From: Amycolatopsis japonica
Lineage (GTDB): Bacteria > Actinomycetota > Actinomycetes > Mycobacteriales > Pseudonocardiaceae
Length of the DNA: 64,000 nt
Direction: 5' to 3'
NCBI RefSeq assembly: GCF_000732925.1
Contig: NZ_CP008953.1
Location: 3,968,001-4,032,000 of the forward strand
The notes beneath the pieces were generated by a model. That model searched no databases. It had not been told where the DNA came from and was given only the letters and a program-made list of their open reading frames with translations. Positions 1-8,301 of the stretch are shown here, one piece after another (within the stretch, counting starts at the first letter, position 1; every line of letters starts with the position of its first letter). Position numbers and translations under genes: made by a program.

Positions 1-1
1 G

Positions 2-385
2 GACCACTACGCGCGCGTTCTCGCGACGCTGGCGGGCTGCGGGGTGCGGCCGGACAATCTGAGCTGGCCCGATCCCGGCGAACTGCGGTTCACCGTCCGG
101 GGGACCGAGCCGCTCGGCCTGCCGATCACCCGGCTCGCGATGGAACTGGACGCCCGCTCCACGGTCTTCGAGGAACTCGGCTCGGTTTCCGTGGTCGGCA
201 CCGCGCTGCTCGATCCGCCCGGGTTCCTCCCCGAGTTGCTGCGGGTCCTCGCCGACCACCGGGTCACGGTGCCCGCGATGACGACCTCGCAGTCGCGCCT
301 CACCGCCGTGATCCCCGCCGACGCCGTGGACACGACCGTCCGCGCCCTGCACGACTCGTTCGGCTTGTCGGCGGACAGGACATGA
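2..385 (+). CDS. Aspartate kinase, C-terminal ACT region (5' partial)
   Basis: The reading frame is open from the window edge, so only the C-terminal ~127 residues are present. They look like the tandem ACT domains of aspartate kinase: a VxVVG strand, a PG-containing helix start, the MTTSQSR stretch that aligns with the usual ISTSEIR, and a closing ALHDSFGL. The enzyme phosphorylates aspartate, the first step toward aspartate semialdehyde. Its stop codon overlaps the next start (ATGA), so it is coupled to the synthetase. A dedicated kinase beside an amino-acid homopolymer synthetase would feed precursor supply. The ACT region is divergent, which could mean altered feedback control, but that is only inference. 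The catalytic domain is outside the window. Confidence 0.72.
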   Translation, partial: DHYARVLATLAGCGVRPDNLSWPDPGELRFTVRGTEPLGLPITRLAMELDARSTVFEELGSVSVVGTALLDPPGFLPELLRVLADHRVTVPAMTTSQSRLTAVIPADAVDTTVRALHDSFGLSADRT

Positions 386-3300
386 GCCCCTACGGACTGC
401 CGTCGGGCCAGTTCACCACCGATGGCCTGGTCCTGACCTGCGACGGCCACGATCAGCGGATTCGCTGGCGGGTCGGCGATCGGCTGGAAGAGTTGTACGA
501 GCGGCTCTGCGACCGGCTGCGAGCCGAAGGCCTCGGCGACCGTCTCGCGGTCGACGCCGAGGGCGAGAAGCTCACGTTCGACGGCTTGGACGAGCGGGCG
601 AACCGGCTCGCCCGGCATCTGCGAGCCCACGGGGTGCGCCCCGGTGACCGGATCGGGTTGTTGTTCGGCGAGCCGGTTCACCCCTACGTCGCGATGCTCG
701 CCGTGCTCAAGGTCAACGCGGCGTATGTGCCGCTGGACGCGGGGTTTCCGGACGACCGCCTGGCCTACATCGTCAAGGACGCCGGCGTCCGGCTCGTGGT
801 GTCGACCGCCGACCTGCGTAACCGGTTCGAGCCGGGCAGTGTCGAGGTGCTCTGTGTCGACGAGGACTCGGATCGCATCGCCGGGTTTTCGGGCGAGCGG
901 CTCACCGCAGTCGAAAAGGGTGCACCGGCCGACGAACTCTGTTACGTCGTCTACACGTCCGGCTCGACCGGGCGGCCGAAGGGCGTGACGATCGACCATG
1001 CCTCGATCTGCAATTTCGTCCAGGTCGCCGCCGAGGTTTACGGCATCCAGGACACCGACCGGGTCTACCAGGGCATGACGATCGCATTCGACTTCTCGGT
1101 CGAGGAGATCTGGGTGCCGTTGCTGAGCGGCGCGACGCTCGTGCCGAAACCCGGCGGTGCCGCGCTCGTCGGTCACGACCTCCTCGAATTCCTGCGGGAG
1201 AACAAGGTCACCGCGCTGTGCTGCGTCCCGACCCTGCTGGCCAGCCTCGACGAGGACCTGCCTCTGCTGAGATTCCTCCTGGTGTCCGGTGAAGCGTGCC
1301 CCGAAGACCTCGTGCGCCGCTGGTATCGCCCGGACAGACGGTTCCTCAACGTCTACGGCCCGACAGAGGCCACTGTCACCGCGACGTGGTCGGTGCTGCG
1401 GCCCGATCGGCCGGTGACCATCGGCGTGCCCCTGCCGACGTATTCCGTGGTCATCCTCGACCCGGACGAGCCGAGGGCGCTGGCCGCGGGTGAGCTCGGC
1501 GAGATCGGCATCGCCGGGATCGGGCTCGCCGGCGGCTATCTCAACCGGGCCGACCTGACTGAGCGCGCGTTCATCCCGGACTTCCTCGGCATCGGGCACA
1601 ATCCGTCCCAGCGCATCTACCGCACCGGTGATCTGGGCCGGATCACCCCGGACGGCGAGATCGAGTACCACGGCCGCGCCGACACCCAGGTGAAGATCCG
1701 TGGCTACCGGGTCGAGCTCACCGAGATCGAGTCGGTCCTCCTGCAGATCCCCGGAATCGCCCAGGCGGTGGTCGAAACCCACCATGCGGAACCCGGCACC
1801 GTCGAACTGGTCGCCTACTACAGCCTGCGCCGCGACCAGGCGGATGTCGATCCCGGTGAACTCCGTGGTCGCCTGGCGGAACTGCTGCCGGGCTACATGG
1901 TGCCCGCCTATCTCGAAAGGCTCGATCACATCCCGCTGACCCCGGCGGGCAAGGCCGACCGCAAGCATCTCCCGGCGCCCAGCGGTCCGCGAAGAGCGGG
2001 AAACGACGTCGGCTACGTGGCACCGGCCACCGAAACCGAACTCCGCTTGGCGGAGGCGTTGGGCGGTGTCCTCGGGATCGAGCGGATCTCGGCGACGGGG
2101 CACTTCTTCGACGACTACGGAGCCGACTCCCTGCTGCTGGCCAAGTTCTGCGCGGTGATCCGGGAACGCGGTGATCTCGCGCCGTTGTCGGCCAGGGACG
2201 TGTACCTCAACTCCACCGTTCGTGGTCTCGCCGAGTCGACCGCCGCCACGGCCCCCGTGACGGTCGCTCGCGCCGAGGAGCCACGCCGCGCGTCGACCAT
2301 GTCGTATGTCCTTTGTGGAGTGTTCCAACTCTTGGCGTTTCTGGCGTATGCCGCCGGTTCGGGCTGGATCCTGGACACGGGATTCGCCTGGATCTCCGCC
2401 GCGACGGGTTTCGTCGAGAGCTACGCACGCGCCGCCGGACTCGGGCTCGTCGTCTTCGTCATCCTGTCCGTGGTGCCGATCGTGGCGAAGTGGGCGATCG
2501 TCGGCCGGTGGAAGCCGGGGGAGATCCCGTTGTGGAGCGTCGGCTACCTGCGCTTCTGGACGGTCAGGACGTTGGTCAGGTTCAGCCCGCTGATGCTGTT
2601 CATCGGTACGCCGCTGTACTCGTGGTACCTGCGGGCGCTCGGCGCGGACATCGGCAAAGGCGCCGTGATCCTGTCGCGGAACCCGCCGGTGTGCACCGAT
2701 CTGTTCAGCGTCGGCGCCGGGGCGGTCATCCGGAAGGACGCGTACTTCTCCTGCTACCGCGCCAGGGCGGGGCGGATCCAGACCGGGCGGGTCACCCTCG
2801 GCGACAACGCCTTCGTCGGTGAGATGACCGTGCTCGACATCGGCACGGCGCTCGGCCACGACTCGCAGCTCGGCCACTCGTCGTCGTTGAACTCCGGGCA
2901 ATCGGTCCCCGACGGCGAAAGCTGGCACGGGTCGCCCGCCCGCCTCTCCACAGTGGACTACCGGGCACTGGGAACGGTCCCGCGCGGCAGGCTCAGGCCG
3001 ATCGTCTTCTGCGCGTCCAGCCTGCTGCTCCTGCTCTCGGTGACGCTTCCCGTGACCCTGGGCGGGGCCGATGTGTTCGTCGACCGCTGGCTCACCACGA
3101 CGACGGACTTCACGAGCTGGGCCTTCTACCGCGGCCGGATCCTCGACTCCGCTCTGCTGTACTTCGGGGCGTTGCTCGCCGGACTCGCGGTCGTCCTCGT
3201 GATCCCGCGCCTGCTCGGCCTCTTCCTCCGGCCGGACCACGTCTATCCGCTCTACGGCAGGCATTTCGCCATCCAGCGGTTGATCGCGCGGCTGACCAAC

Positions 3301-4446
3301 ATGCGTGCGTACACGTACCTGTTCGGCGACAGCAGCTACATCGTGTACTACCTGCGCGCGCTGGGATACGACCTGTCGAAGATCCAGCAGACCGGATCCA
3401 ACTTCGGGGTCGAGGTCAAACACGAGACGCCGTTCCTCAGCACGGTCGGCACCGGGACGATGGTCTCGGACGGTCTTTCGCTGCTCAACGCCGACTTCTC
3501 GTCCTCGTCGTTCCGGCTGCGCAGGACGTCCGTCGCGCCGGAGGCGTTCCTGGGCAACGAGATCGCCTTCCCGCCGGACGCGCGGATCGGCCGGAACTGC
3601 CTGCTGGCCACCAAGGTCCTCGTTCCGCTGGACGGGCCGGTCCGGGAGAACGTCGGCCTGCTGGGGTCGCCCGCCTTCGAGATTCCCCGGACCGTCCGCC
3701 GCGACACCGGATTCGAGCATCTCGGCAGCGGGGACGCGCTGCGCCGGGGCCTGCGGGCGAAGAACCGCCACAACACCGTCACCATCGGCGTCTACCTGCT
3801 CGTGCATTGGCTGCACCTGCTCGGAATCCTGTTGATCAGCACGGCGGCAGGTGCCCTGCACGAGCGGATCGGTCCACTCGCGGTCGGCGGCGGCATCGTG
3901 GCGACACTCGTGTTCTCGGTCGCGTTCCTCATGGTGGCGGAACTCGCCGTGCAGGGCTTCCGGGCGCTGCGGCCGAGGTTCTGCTCGATCTACGATCCGG
4001 TCTTCTGGCGGCACGAGCGGTTCTGGAAGCTCAGCCCGGCCCGCTATCTCGCGCTGTTCAACGGGACGGCGTTCAAACCGTTCCTGCTGCGTCGCCTCGG
4101 CGTCCGAATCGGTCGTCGGGTCTTCGACGACGGCTGCGCGATCCCGGAACGGTCGCTGGTGAGCATCGGCGACGACTGCGTGCTCAACCTGCACACCGTC
4201 GTGCAAGGACATTCGCTCGAGGACGGCACGTTCAAATCCGACTACATCGACATCGGCGCGGGGTGCACCCTCAGCACCGGCTCCTTCGTCCACTATGGAG
4301 TGACGATGGCGGACGGGGCGATCGCCGAAGCGGACGCGTTCCTGATGAAGGGCACCACGGCACCGGCCCGGACCCGCTGGTACGCCAATCCGGCGGTCGA
4401 ACTCGACACGGCGGAAGAGATCACCGCGGCAAGGAGGCTGCCATGA
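382..4446 (+). CDS. Pls-type single-module NRPS, probable poly-diaminobutyrate synthetase
   Basis: The 1354-residue protein has the architecture of epsilon-poly-L-lysine synthetase (Pls). Residues ~30-530 are an adenylation domain with the YTSGSTGRPKG P-loop near 190 and NVYGPTE near 330. A carrier domain follows with GADSLL; the phosphopantetheine serine is S583. From ~640 there are six hydrophobic segments in pairs (~643-703, ~873-950, ~1130-1190) separating three related soluble hexapeptide-like domains (~720-870, ~960-1120, ~1200-1340). In Pls these tandem domains catalyse iterative amide bond formation without condensation or thioesterase domains. A manual alignment to GrsA gives the pocket D-F-E-C-L-S-V-V-T; the acidic residue suits a basic side chain. 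Flanking aspartate kinase and diaminobutyrate aminotransferase point to 2,4-diaminobutyrate as monomer. ATGA overlaps at both ends indicate translational coupling. Monomer identity and chirality are inference. Confidence 0.85.
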   Translation: MSPYGLPSGQFTTDGLVLTCDGHDQRIRWRVGDRLEELYERLCDRLRAEGLGDRLAVDAEGEKLTFDGLDERANRLARHLRAHGVRPGDRIGLLFGEPVHPYVAMLAVLKVNAAYVPLDAGFPDDRLAYIVKDAGVRLVVSTADLRNRFEPGSVEVLCVDEDSDRIAGFSGERLTAVEKGAPADELCYVVYTSGSTGRPKGVTIDHASICNFVQVAAEVYGIQDTDRVYQGMTIAFDFSVEEIWVPLLSGATLVPKPGGAALVGHDLLEFLRENKVTALCCVPTLLASLDEDLPLLRFLLVSGEACPEDLVRRWYRPDRRFLNVYGPTEATVTATWSVLRPDRPVTIGVPLPTYSVVILDPDEPRALAAGELGEIGIAGIGLAGGYLNRADLTERAFIPDFLGIGHNPSQRIYRTGDLGRITPDGEIEYHGRADTQVKIRGYRVELTEIESVLLQIPGIAQAVVETHHAEPGTVELVAYYSLRRDQADVDPGELRGRLAELLPGYMVPAYLERLDHIPLTPAGKADRKHLPAPSGPRRAGNDVGYVAPATETELRLAEALGGVLGIERISATGHFFDDYGADSLLLAKFCAVIRERGDLAPLSARDVYLNSTVRGLAESTAATAPVTVARAEEPRRASTMSYVLCGVFQLLAFLAYAAGSGWILDTGFAWISAATGFVESYARAAGLGLVVFVILSVVPIVAKWAIVGRWKPGEIPLWSVGYLRFWTVRTLVRFSPLMLFIGTPLYSWYLRALGADIGKGAVILSRNPPVCTDLFSVGAGAVIRKDAYFSCYRARAGRIQTGRVTLGDNAFVGEMTVLDIGTALGHDSQLGHSSSLNSGQSVPDGESWHGSPARLSTVDYRALGTVPRGRLRPIVFCASSLLLLLSVTLPVTLGGADVFVDRWLTTTTDFTSWAFYRGRILDSALLYFGALLAGLAVVLVIPRLLGLFLRPDHVYPLYGRHFAIQRLIARLTNMRAYTYLFGDSSYIVYYLRALGYDLSKIQQTGSNFGVEVKHETPFLSTVGTGTMVSDGLSLLNADFSSSSFRLRRTSVAPEAFLGNEIAFPPDARIGRNCLLATKVLVPLDGPVRENVGLLGSPAFEIPRTVRRDTGFEHLGSGDALRRGLRAKNRHNTVTIGVYLLVHWLHLLGILLISTAAGALHERIGPLAVGGGIVATLVFSVAFLMVAELAVQGFRALRPRFCSIYDPVFWRHERFWKLSPARYLALFNGTAFKPFLLRRLGVRIGRRVFDDGCAIPERSLVSIGDDCVLNLHTVVQGHSLEDGTFKSDYIDIGAGCTLSTGSFVHYGVTMADGAIAEADAFLMKGTTAPARTRWYANPAVELDTAEEITAARRLP

Positions 4447-5813
4447 CCCGGACTCCCACGGCGAGACCGGCACTCGCCCCTCGCGTCGAAGGTGCCCTGC
4501 CCGGGCCGCGTTCGGCCGAGTTCCTCGAACACCAGCGACAGTGGGAATCCAGTGCGCGGGCGTATCCACGCCATCTGCCGATCGCCATCGCGGGCGCGGA
4601 GGGCAGCTACCTGTGGGACATGGACGGGAACGTCTTCGTCGACTTCCTGGCGGGCGCGGGCGTGCTCTCCCTCGGCCACAACCATCCCGAACTGGTGCAC
4701 GCGGCCACCGAACAGATGCACGTACTCACCCACGGCCTGGACTTCCCGACGGCGGCGAAACGCGAGTTCGTCGACGCCCAGCTGTCCATGCTGCCGCCGG
4801 GCCTGAGCTCACGGATGCGAATGCATTTCTGCGGTCCCGGTGGCGCCAACGCCGTGGACGCCGCGATCAAACTGTGCAAGACCGCGACCGGACGCGGTGA
4901 CCTGGTGTCCTTCCAGGGCGGGTTCCACGGCTCGAGTCACGCCGCGATGGCGTTGACCGGGCTCGTCGCCCAGAAACGGCCGATCGCCAACGGCGTGCCC
5001 GGCGTGCATTTCTTCCCGTACTCCTATTGCGCCCGGTGCCCGGTGGGGCTTTCGCCGGACACCTGCGCGACCAACTGCGTCGGCCTGCTGGAACGGTCGC
5101 TGCGAGATCCCAACGGCGGCATCCCCCTTCCCGCCGCGGTGATCCTGGAATTGGTGCAGGGCGAAGGCGGGATCATCCCGGCGGACCGCGACTTCGTGCG
5201 CCGGGTCCGTGCGCTGACCGCGGAACTGGACATCCCGCTCGTCGTCGACGAGGTGCAGACCGGTTGCGGCCGCACCGGGACCTGGTTCGCGTTCGAGCAC
5301 TACGACATCGAGCCCGACGTGATCATCGCCTCGAAGGCCTTGAGCGGGATGGGACTCCCGGTGGCGGTGATCTTCTACGACCGGCGGTTGGACGGCTGGG
5401 CGCCCGGCGCGCACACCGGGACGTTCCGCGGCAACCAGGCCGCGTTCGCCGCCGGCGCGACGGCGGTCCGCATCATCCGGCGGGACGACGTGCTCGGCAA
5501 TGTCCGGCAGCGCGGGCGACAACTCGCGCAACGGCTCGGCGCCCTGCACGGCGACGTCTGGGTCCGCGAAGTGCGCGGCCTCGGCCTGATGTGGGGGATC
5601 GAGCTGGCCGATCCGCGCGACGGCCGCCCGGCCGGCGGATACGCCCGCGCCGTGCAGGCGTACGCGTTGCAGCGCGGGCTGATCGTCGAACTCGGCGGCC
5701 GCGACGACAGCGTGATCCGGCTGATGCCACCGCTGACCGTGGCCGCCGAGGAGATCGACCTCGCCTGCGCGATCCTGCTGGACGCGATCGTGCGCTGTGG
5801 CCCGCCGCAGTAG
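4443..5813 (+). CDS. Diaminobutyrate-2-oxoglutarate aminotransferase
   Basis: This is a 456-residue class III PLP aminotransferase. The start at 4443 overlaps the synthetase stop (ATGA); the frame is open further upstream but lies inside the synthetase. Asp269 in VVDEVQTG contacts the pyridine nitrogen and Lys298 in IIASKALSG is the Schiff-base lysine. The cysteine-rich stretch YSYCARCPVGLSPDTCATNC and the GTFRGNQ motif are typical of EctB/Dat-type enzymes that make 2,4-diaminobutyrate from aspartate semialdehyde and glutamate. No ectA or ectC homologue lies downstream, so an ectoine role is not supported here. Its position as the last coupled gene suggests it supplies the synthetase monomer. 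Cytoplasmic. Confidence 0.85.
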   Translation: MTRTPTARPALAPRVEGALPGPRSAEFLEHQRQWESSARAYPRHLPIAIAGAEGSYLWDMDGNVFVDFLAGAGVLSLGHNHPELVHAATEQMHVLTHGLDFPTAAKREFVDAQLSMLPPGLSSRMRMHFCGPGGANAVDAAIKLCKTATGRGDLVSFQGGFHGSSHAAMALTGLVAQKRPIANGVPGVHFFPYSYCARCPVGLSPDTCATNCVGLLERSLRDPNGGIPLPAAVILELVQGEGGIIPADRDFVRRVRALTAELDIPLVVDEVQTGCGRTGTWFAFEHYDIEPDVIIASKALSGMGLPVAVIFYDRRLDGWAPGAHTGTFRGNQAAFAAGATAVRIIRRDDVLGNVRQRGRQLAQRLGALHGDVWVREVRGLGLMWGIELADPRDGRPAGGYARAVQAYALQRGLIVELGGRDDSVIRLMPPLTVAAEEIDLACAILLDAIVRCGPPQ

Positions 5814-5830
5814 GGAATCCGCAGGTCCCG

Positions 5831-5878
5831 CCTCGTGAGTGGTGGGGACGGTTAGAACCGTCCTCACCACTCACGAGG
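5831..5878. terminator. Long hairpin after the synthetase operon
   Basis: The 23-bp arms 5831-5853 and 5856-5878 are complementary except for one G/T position, with a 2-nt loop. It lies 18 bp after the aminotransferase stop and is a likely terminator, although no T-run follows. The TCGTGAGTGG core recurs in the hairpin at 42815-42862. Confidence 0.7.
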
Positions 5879-6015
5879 CCGTTGCCTCTTCGGACAGCGT
5901 CGGTGTGCGCAACAGGCAGCATCGCAGGCTTTTCGTTCTTCGCCGCTCTTGCGTGGATAGGCTCGCTCACGCCCCATCGGGCAGCTATCCGTTGCGAGGA
6001 AAGGAATCCAGCCCC

Positions 6016-6366
6016 ATGCGGAAGAGTGCCAAGAGGCTTTCGGTCGTCGGTGCGGCCGCGCTCGGCCTGCTCGTCGCGGTTCCGGCGAGCCCGGCCTTCG
6101 CCATCGACCAGGTCGCCTGCGGCAACAGGGACGACTTCGTGAAGCTGGACATCTCGTTCGGCAACGGGATGGGCACCAACCGGTGCTTCGCGAACGGCGG
6201 CGTCACCGGCACGGACATCGGCGGGGTCTACAACGTCACCTCGGGCAACAACAAGGTGACGGTCAACTACGAGCGCAACGGCCGGTACGAATCGTCGACC
6301 CTCGGGTACTGGCAGGGGGTCGGTTTCGCCGGGACCGTCCGGGTGTACGAGGTGCGCATCTGGTGA
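6016..6366 (+). CDS. Small secreted beta/gamma-crystallin-like protein
   Basis: A 116-residue protein. The ATG at 6016 follows a GAGGAAAGGA ribosome-binding site and opens a signal peptide: basic MRKSAKR, a hydrophobic core, then PASPAFA before the likely cleavage near residue 30. The mature ~86 residues contain two cysteines (in VACGN and NRCFANGG) and the pattern CFANGG..VYNVTSGNNKVTVNY, which resembles the single-domain crystallin-like proteins of Streptomyces (killer-toxin-like protein SKLP and the metalloproteinase inhibitor SMPI). The fold assignment is by resemblance only; toxicity or inhibition cannot be read from the sequence. It stands alone after the synthetase terminator. Confidence 0.7.
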   Translation: MRKSAKRLSVVGAAALGLLVAVPASPAFAIDQVACGNRDDFVKLDISFGNGMGTNRCFANGGVTGTDIGGVYNVTSGNNKVTVNYERNGRYESSTLGYWQGVGFAGTVRVYEVRIW

Positions 6367-6474
6367 CGATCGCCTCAGGGGAAGCGACCAAAACTCCGGA
6401 TACGGCCCGTGATCGATACCCGGCCGTTAGAGTGAACAGTCGCTGTAGTCGTCACCCTTGAGGAGTAGCAGTTC

Positions 6475-6624
6475 ATGATCGCCGAGAGCGCGAACCAGCA
6501 GAGCGTGACCTTCCCGCAGGAAGCTACGCCGATCTTCGATCTGGTCGCGAAGATGGTGTCGCGGACGCAGACCGAGGACGAGCGCGAGTTGGACCGCGAA
6601 GCCGGTCTCGCGACGTCGGTGTAG
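6475..6624 (+). CDS. 49-residue acidic peptide with TPIFD motif
   Basis: A short ORF with a strong ribosome-binding site (GAGGAG, about 10 nt before the ATG at 6475). The product is MIAESANQQSVTF... followed by ATPIFDLVAKMVSR and an acidic TEDERELDRE stretch, ending ATSV. It has no signal peptide or membrane segment and no cysteine. The core [A/G]TPIFD-LV recurs in the 40-residue ORF at 7938-8060, only 1.3 kb away, which argues that both are real. The family is not one I recognise. It converges on the gene at 6642-7283. A regulatory peptide or a ribosomally made precursor are both possible; neither is supported further. Confidence 0.5.
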   Translation: MIAESANQQSVTFPQEATPIFDLVAKMVSRTQTEDERELDREAGLATSV

Positions 6625-6641
6625 CTTCCTGCCGCGGCAGG

Positions 6642-7283
6642 TCATTCAGCCGGTGTCCCGGCGTGGCCGCGCAGTTCCGCGGCCGTGCGACGGGCATGGG
6701 CCAGGCCGTCGAGTATCCATTGCGGGGGCTGCCGGTCGTTGGTCGCGATCCGCTCGTAGGCGGCGACGAGCCGTTCCGCGATCTTCAGGCGGGCTTCCAC
6801 GGCAGGCGGTTCGGGGTCGCTCGGCTCGGCCGGGATCGTGACCAGGGCCAAGTGTCCGGCAGACGCGCGAGTCGTGGGCTCGGCGGGCGTGTCGGATCGC
6901 TGTTCCACAGTGGGCAAGCGTCGAAGCCGGAGGGTCGTCTGCTCGGTGTTTCCCGGCACACCCTCGCGACGGGAGCCCTGCGCGGGGAAGGGGTCCGCCC
7001 GGAACCGTGCGACCGAGGGCCAATACCGGGTTCGAGCCGACTTCGGTGTCTCCCCGTCGAGACCGCCCGCGATCTCCTGCCAGGTCTTTCCGTCGAGTCG
7101 CGCGGCGACCACCGCCGCCTCGACGATCTGCTGCGCCATCCCGATCAGGCCGGAGTGGTCCGGCGGGGTGGAAGCGTCCACCCTGGCGGCGTTCGCCGCG
7201 AGATCGGCCAGTTCCGCCGCGTGCGCGGCGAGGACCAGATGGGCCCGGGTGGCCGCGGCGGGGATGGTGTGGCGTGTGGTCAC
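6642..7283 (-). CDS. Hypothetical protein with putative HTH
   Basis: A 213-residue protein. The GTG at 7283 is chosen because GAGGAG sits 5 nt upstream; the frame stays open to an ATG at 7397 but that extension runs through an AT-rich promoter-like region. Residues ~15-85 are alpha-helical and alanine-rich, then LDGKTWQEIAGGLDGETPKSART resembles the helix-turn-helix used to ask whether a sigma-like or Xre-like recognition helix is present. The centre is arginine- and proline-rich and probably disordered, and the C-terminal ~60 residues form an amphipathic helical segment (KIAERLVAAYERI). No known family recognised. It may be a DNA-binding regulator acting at the palindrome at 7382-7397 just upstream. 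Confidence 0.6.
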   Translation of the reverse strand: MTTRHTIPAAATRAHLVLAAHAAELADLAANAARVDASTPPDHSGLIGMAQQIVEAAVVAARLDGKTWQEIAGGLDGETPKSARTRYWPSVARFRADPFPAQGSRREGVPGNTEQTTLRLRRLPTVEQRSDTPAEPTTRASAGHLALVTIPAEPSDPEPPAVEARLKIAERLVAAYERIATNDRQPPQWILDGLAHARRTAAELRGHAGTPAE

Positions 7284-7369
7284 CGTCCGCTCCTCGGGGC
7301 AGGCCGGAGGCTCGACAAGAGGCTCGCGGAATCCCGCATGCCGTGACTCACAGGTGTTCTCACCTTCTC

Positions 7370-7405
7370 TGATATGCAGACTTGCATAAATATGCAATTA
7401 ATGGA
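7370..7405. promoter_or_regulatory. AT-rich palindromic promoter region
   Basis: The 257 bp between 7283 and 7541 contain an AT-rich island. It holds TTGCATA (7382-7388) facing TATGCAA (7391-7397) across two bases, with a further ATATGCA copy at about 7372. It is the only strongly AT-rich segment nearby and sits between divergent genes, so it is a good operator or promoter candidate for the 6642-7283 gene. Confidence 0.45.
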
Positions 7406-7540
7406 TGTGCGGTGCTGCTCAAGAACCGCGAGTTTGTGCCCTGATCGGGTGTGGTCGTGCCCGTTCCGTGTGAGGTGACGTTCGGCCGCCCTTGATGTCG
7501 GGCACGATCAGGGAGGTGCGGACGGCTCTGCGGGGAAGGG

Positions 7541-7900
7541 ATGCCGATGAACAGCCCCCTGTATCAGGCGACGGCGGAGTTCTTCAAAACGCTGGGGCAT
7601 CCCGTCCGGATCCGCGTGCTCGAACTGCTCAGCGAGCGGGACCATCACGTCTCCGAGCTGCTGGCCGACCTCGGTATCGAGCCCGCCAACCTGTCCCAGC
7701 AGCTCGCCGTCCTGCGCCGGGCCAACCTGGTGGTGCCGCACAAGGACGGCACGACCGTCTCCTACTCCCTGACCAGTCCGTCGGTCGCCGAACTGCTCGC
7801 CGTCGCGCGCGGGATTCTGACCGGGGTCATAACCGGCCAGCTGGGACTGCTCGACGATCTACAGAGTTCCACCGGTGCGGATTCGCCCGAATCAGGATGA
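7541..7900 (+). CDS. ArsR/SmtB-family winged-helix repressor
   Basis: 119 residues, the usual size of the family. It reads FFKTLGHPVRIRVLELLSE, then the helix-turn-helix HVSELLADLGIEPANLSQQLAVLRRANLV and a wing KDGTTVSYSL. Two ATG codons (7541 and 7547) are close together after GGGAAGGG; the first is used. No cysteine occurs, so it is not a classic thiolate metal sensor of the alpha3 type. No target gene lies directly downstream on the same strand; it may act on its own promoter or on the surrounding genes. Confidence 0.85.
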   Translation: MPMNSPLYQATAEFFKTLGHPVRIRVLELLSERDHHVSELLADLGIEPANLSQQLAVLRRANLVVPHKDGTTVSYSLTSPSVAELLAVARGILTGVITGQLGLLDDLQSSTGADSPESG

Positions 7901-7937
7901 AAAGCAATTTCGGATATTCACGGCCTCGCTGCGACCG

Positions 7938-8060
7938 TCATTTGTTTTCGTTGTCGGAATCGGCGTGCTTCCCATTCGATTCGGAATGGTCCTCGCCGTC
8001 CCGGGTCCGCCGTGTCTCCTCGACCAAAGAGTCGAAGATGGGGGTTCCGCACAGCTCCAC
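7938..8060 (-). CDS. 40-residue acidic peptide with TPIFD motif
   Basis: A small ORF preceded by an almost ideal ribosome-binding site (GGAGG, 5 nt before the GTG at 8060). The product starts MELCGTPIFDSLVEETRR and ends in a very hydrophilic Asp/Glu/Asn/Ser tail finishing DNENK. The core TPIFDSLV matches TPIFDLV in the 49-residue peptide at 6475-6624. The remaining 241 bp up to 8302 hold no other convincing gene; they contain the small inverted repeat CTCACCC/GGGTGAG (8154-8171), which could be an operator or promoter element for this ORF. Function unknown. Confidence 0.5.
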   Translation of the reverse strand: MELCGTPIFDSLVEETRRTRDGEDHSESNGKHADSDNENK

Positions 8061-8301
8061 ATGGTCCTCCGTCGCGCCGGTCCTCGTGCCCGATCATCTT
8101 GCCCCGGAACGGCTTCTTCGATCCAGTTCCGCCGGGCAATGCACTCGATTGAGCTCACCCTCGGGGGTGAGTTATTCATCGATGTGAAAAGCGAAGTGTA
8201 GGACATGGCCCTTTCGGCGGCTTCGCCGGGTTTTGCGGAAATGATGATTCCACTTTCCCGCCGTGTATGAGAAAAGGATTGCTCACTCGTCTCGCGGCTG
8301 G

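Noticed and set aside
3807..4442. N-terminal extension of the aminotransferase frame
   Set aside because: It lies in the coding region of the synthetase and is Arg/Gly-rich; homology begins only after the ATG at 4443.
7..4569. Very long open frame on the minus strand opposite the synthetase
   Set aside because: Arg/Pro/Glu-rich with no domain; a typical high-G+C shadow of the synthetase frame.
2..5813. Ectoine biosynthesis cluster
   Set aside because: The aminotransferase and kinase fit, but no EctA or EctC homologue is present in the window and a Pls-type synthetase is coupled to both.
7901..8301. Plus-strand ~108-codon frame (7875-8201)
   Set aside because: Overlaps the ArsR 3' end, lacks a ribosome-binding site and looks non-coding; only the 40-residue minus-strand ORF is kept.
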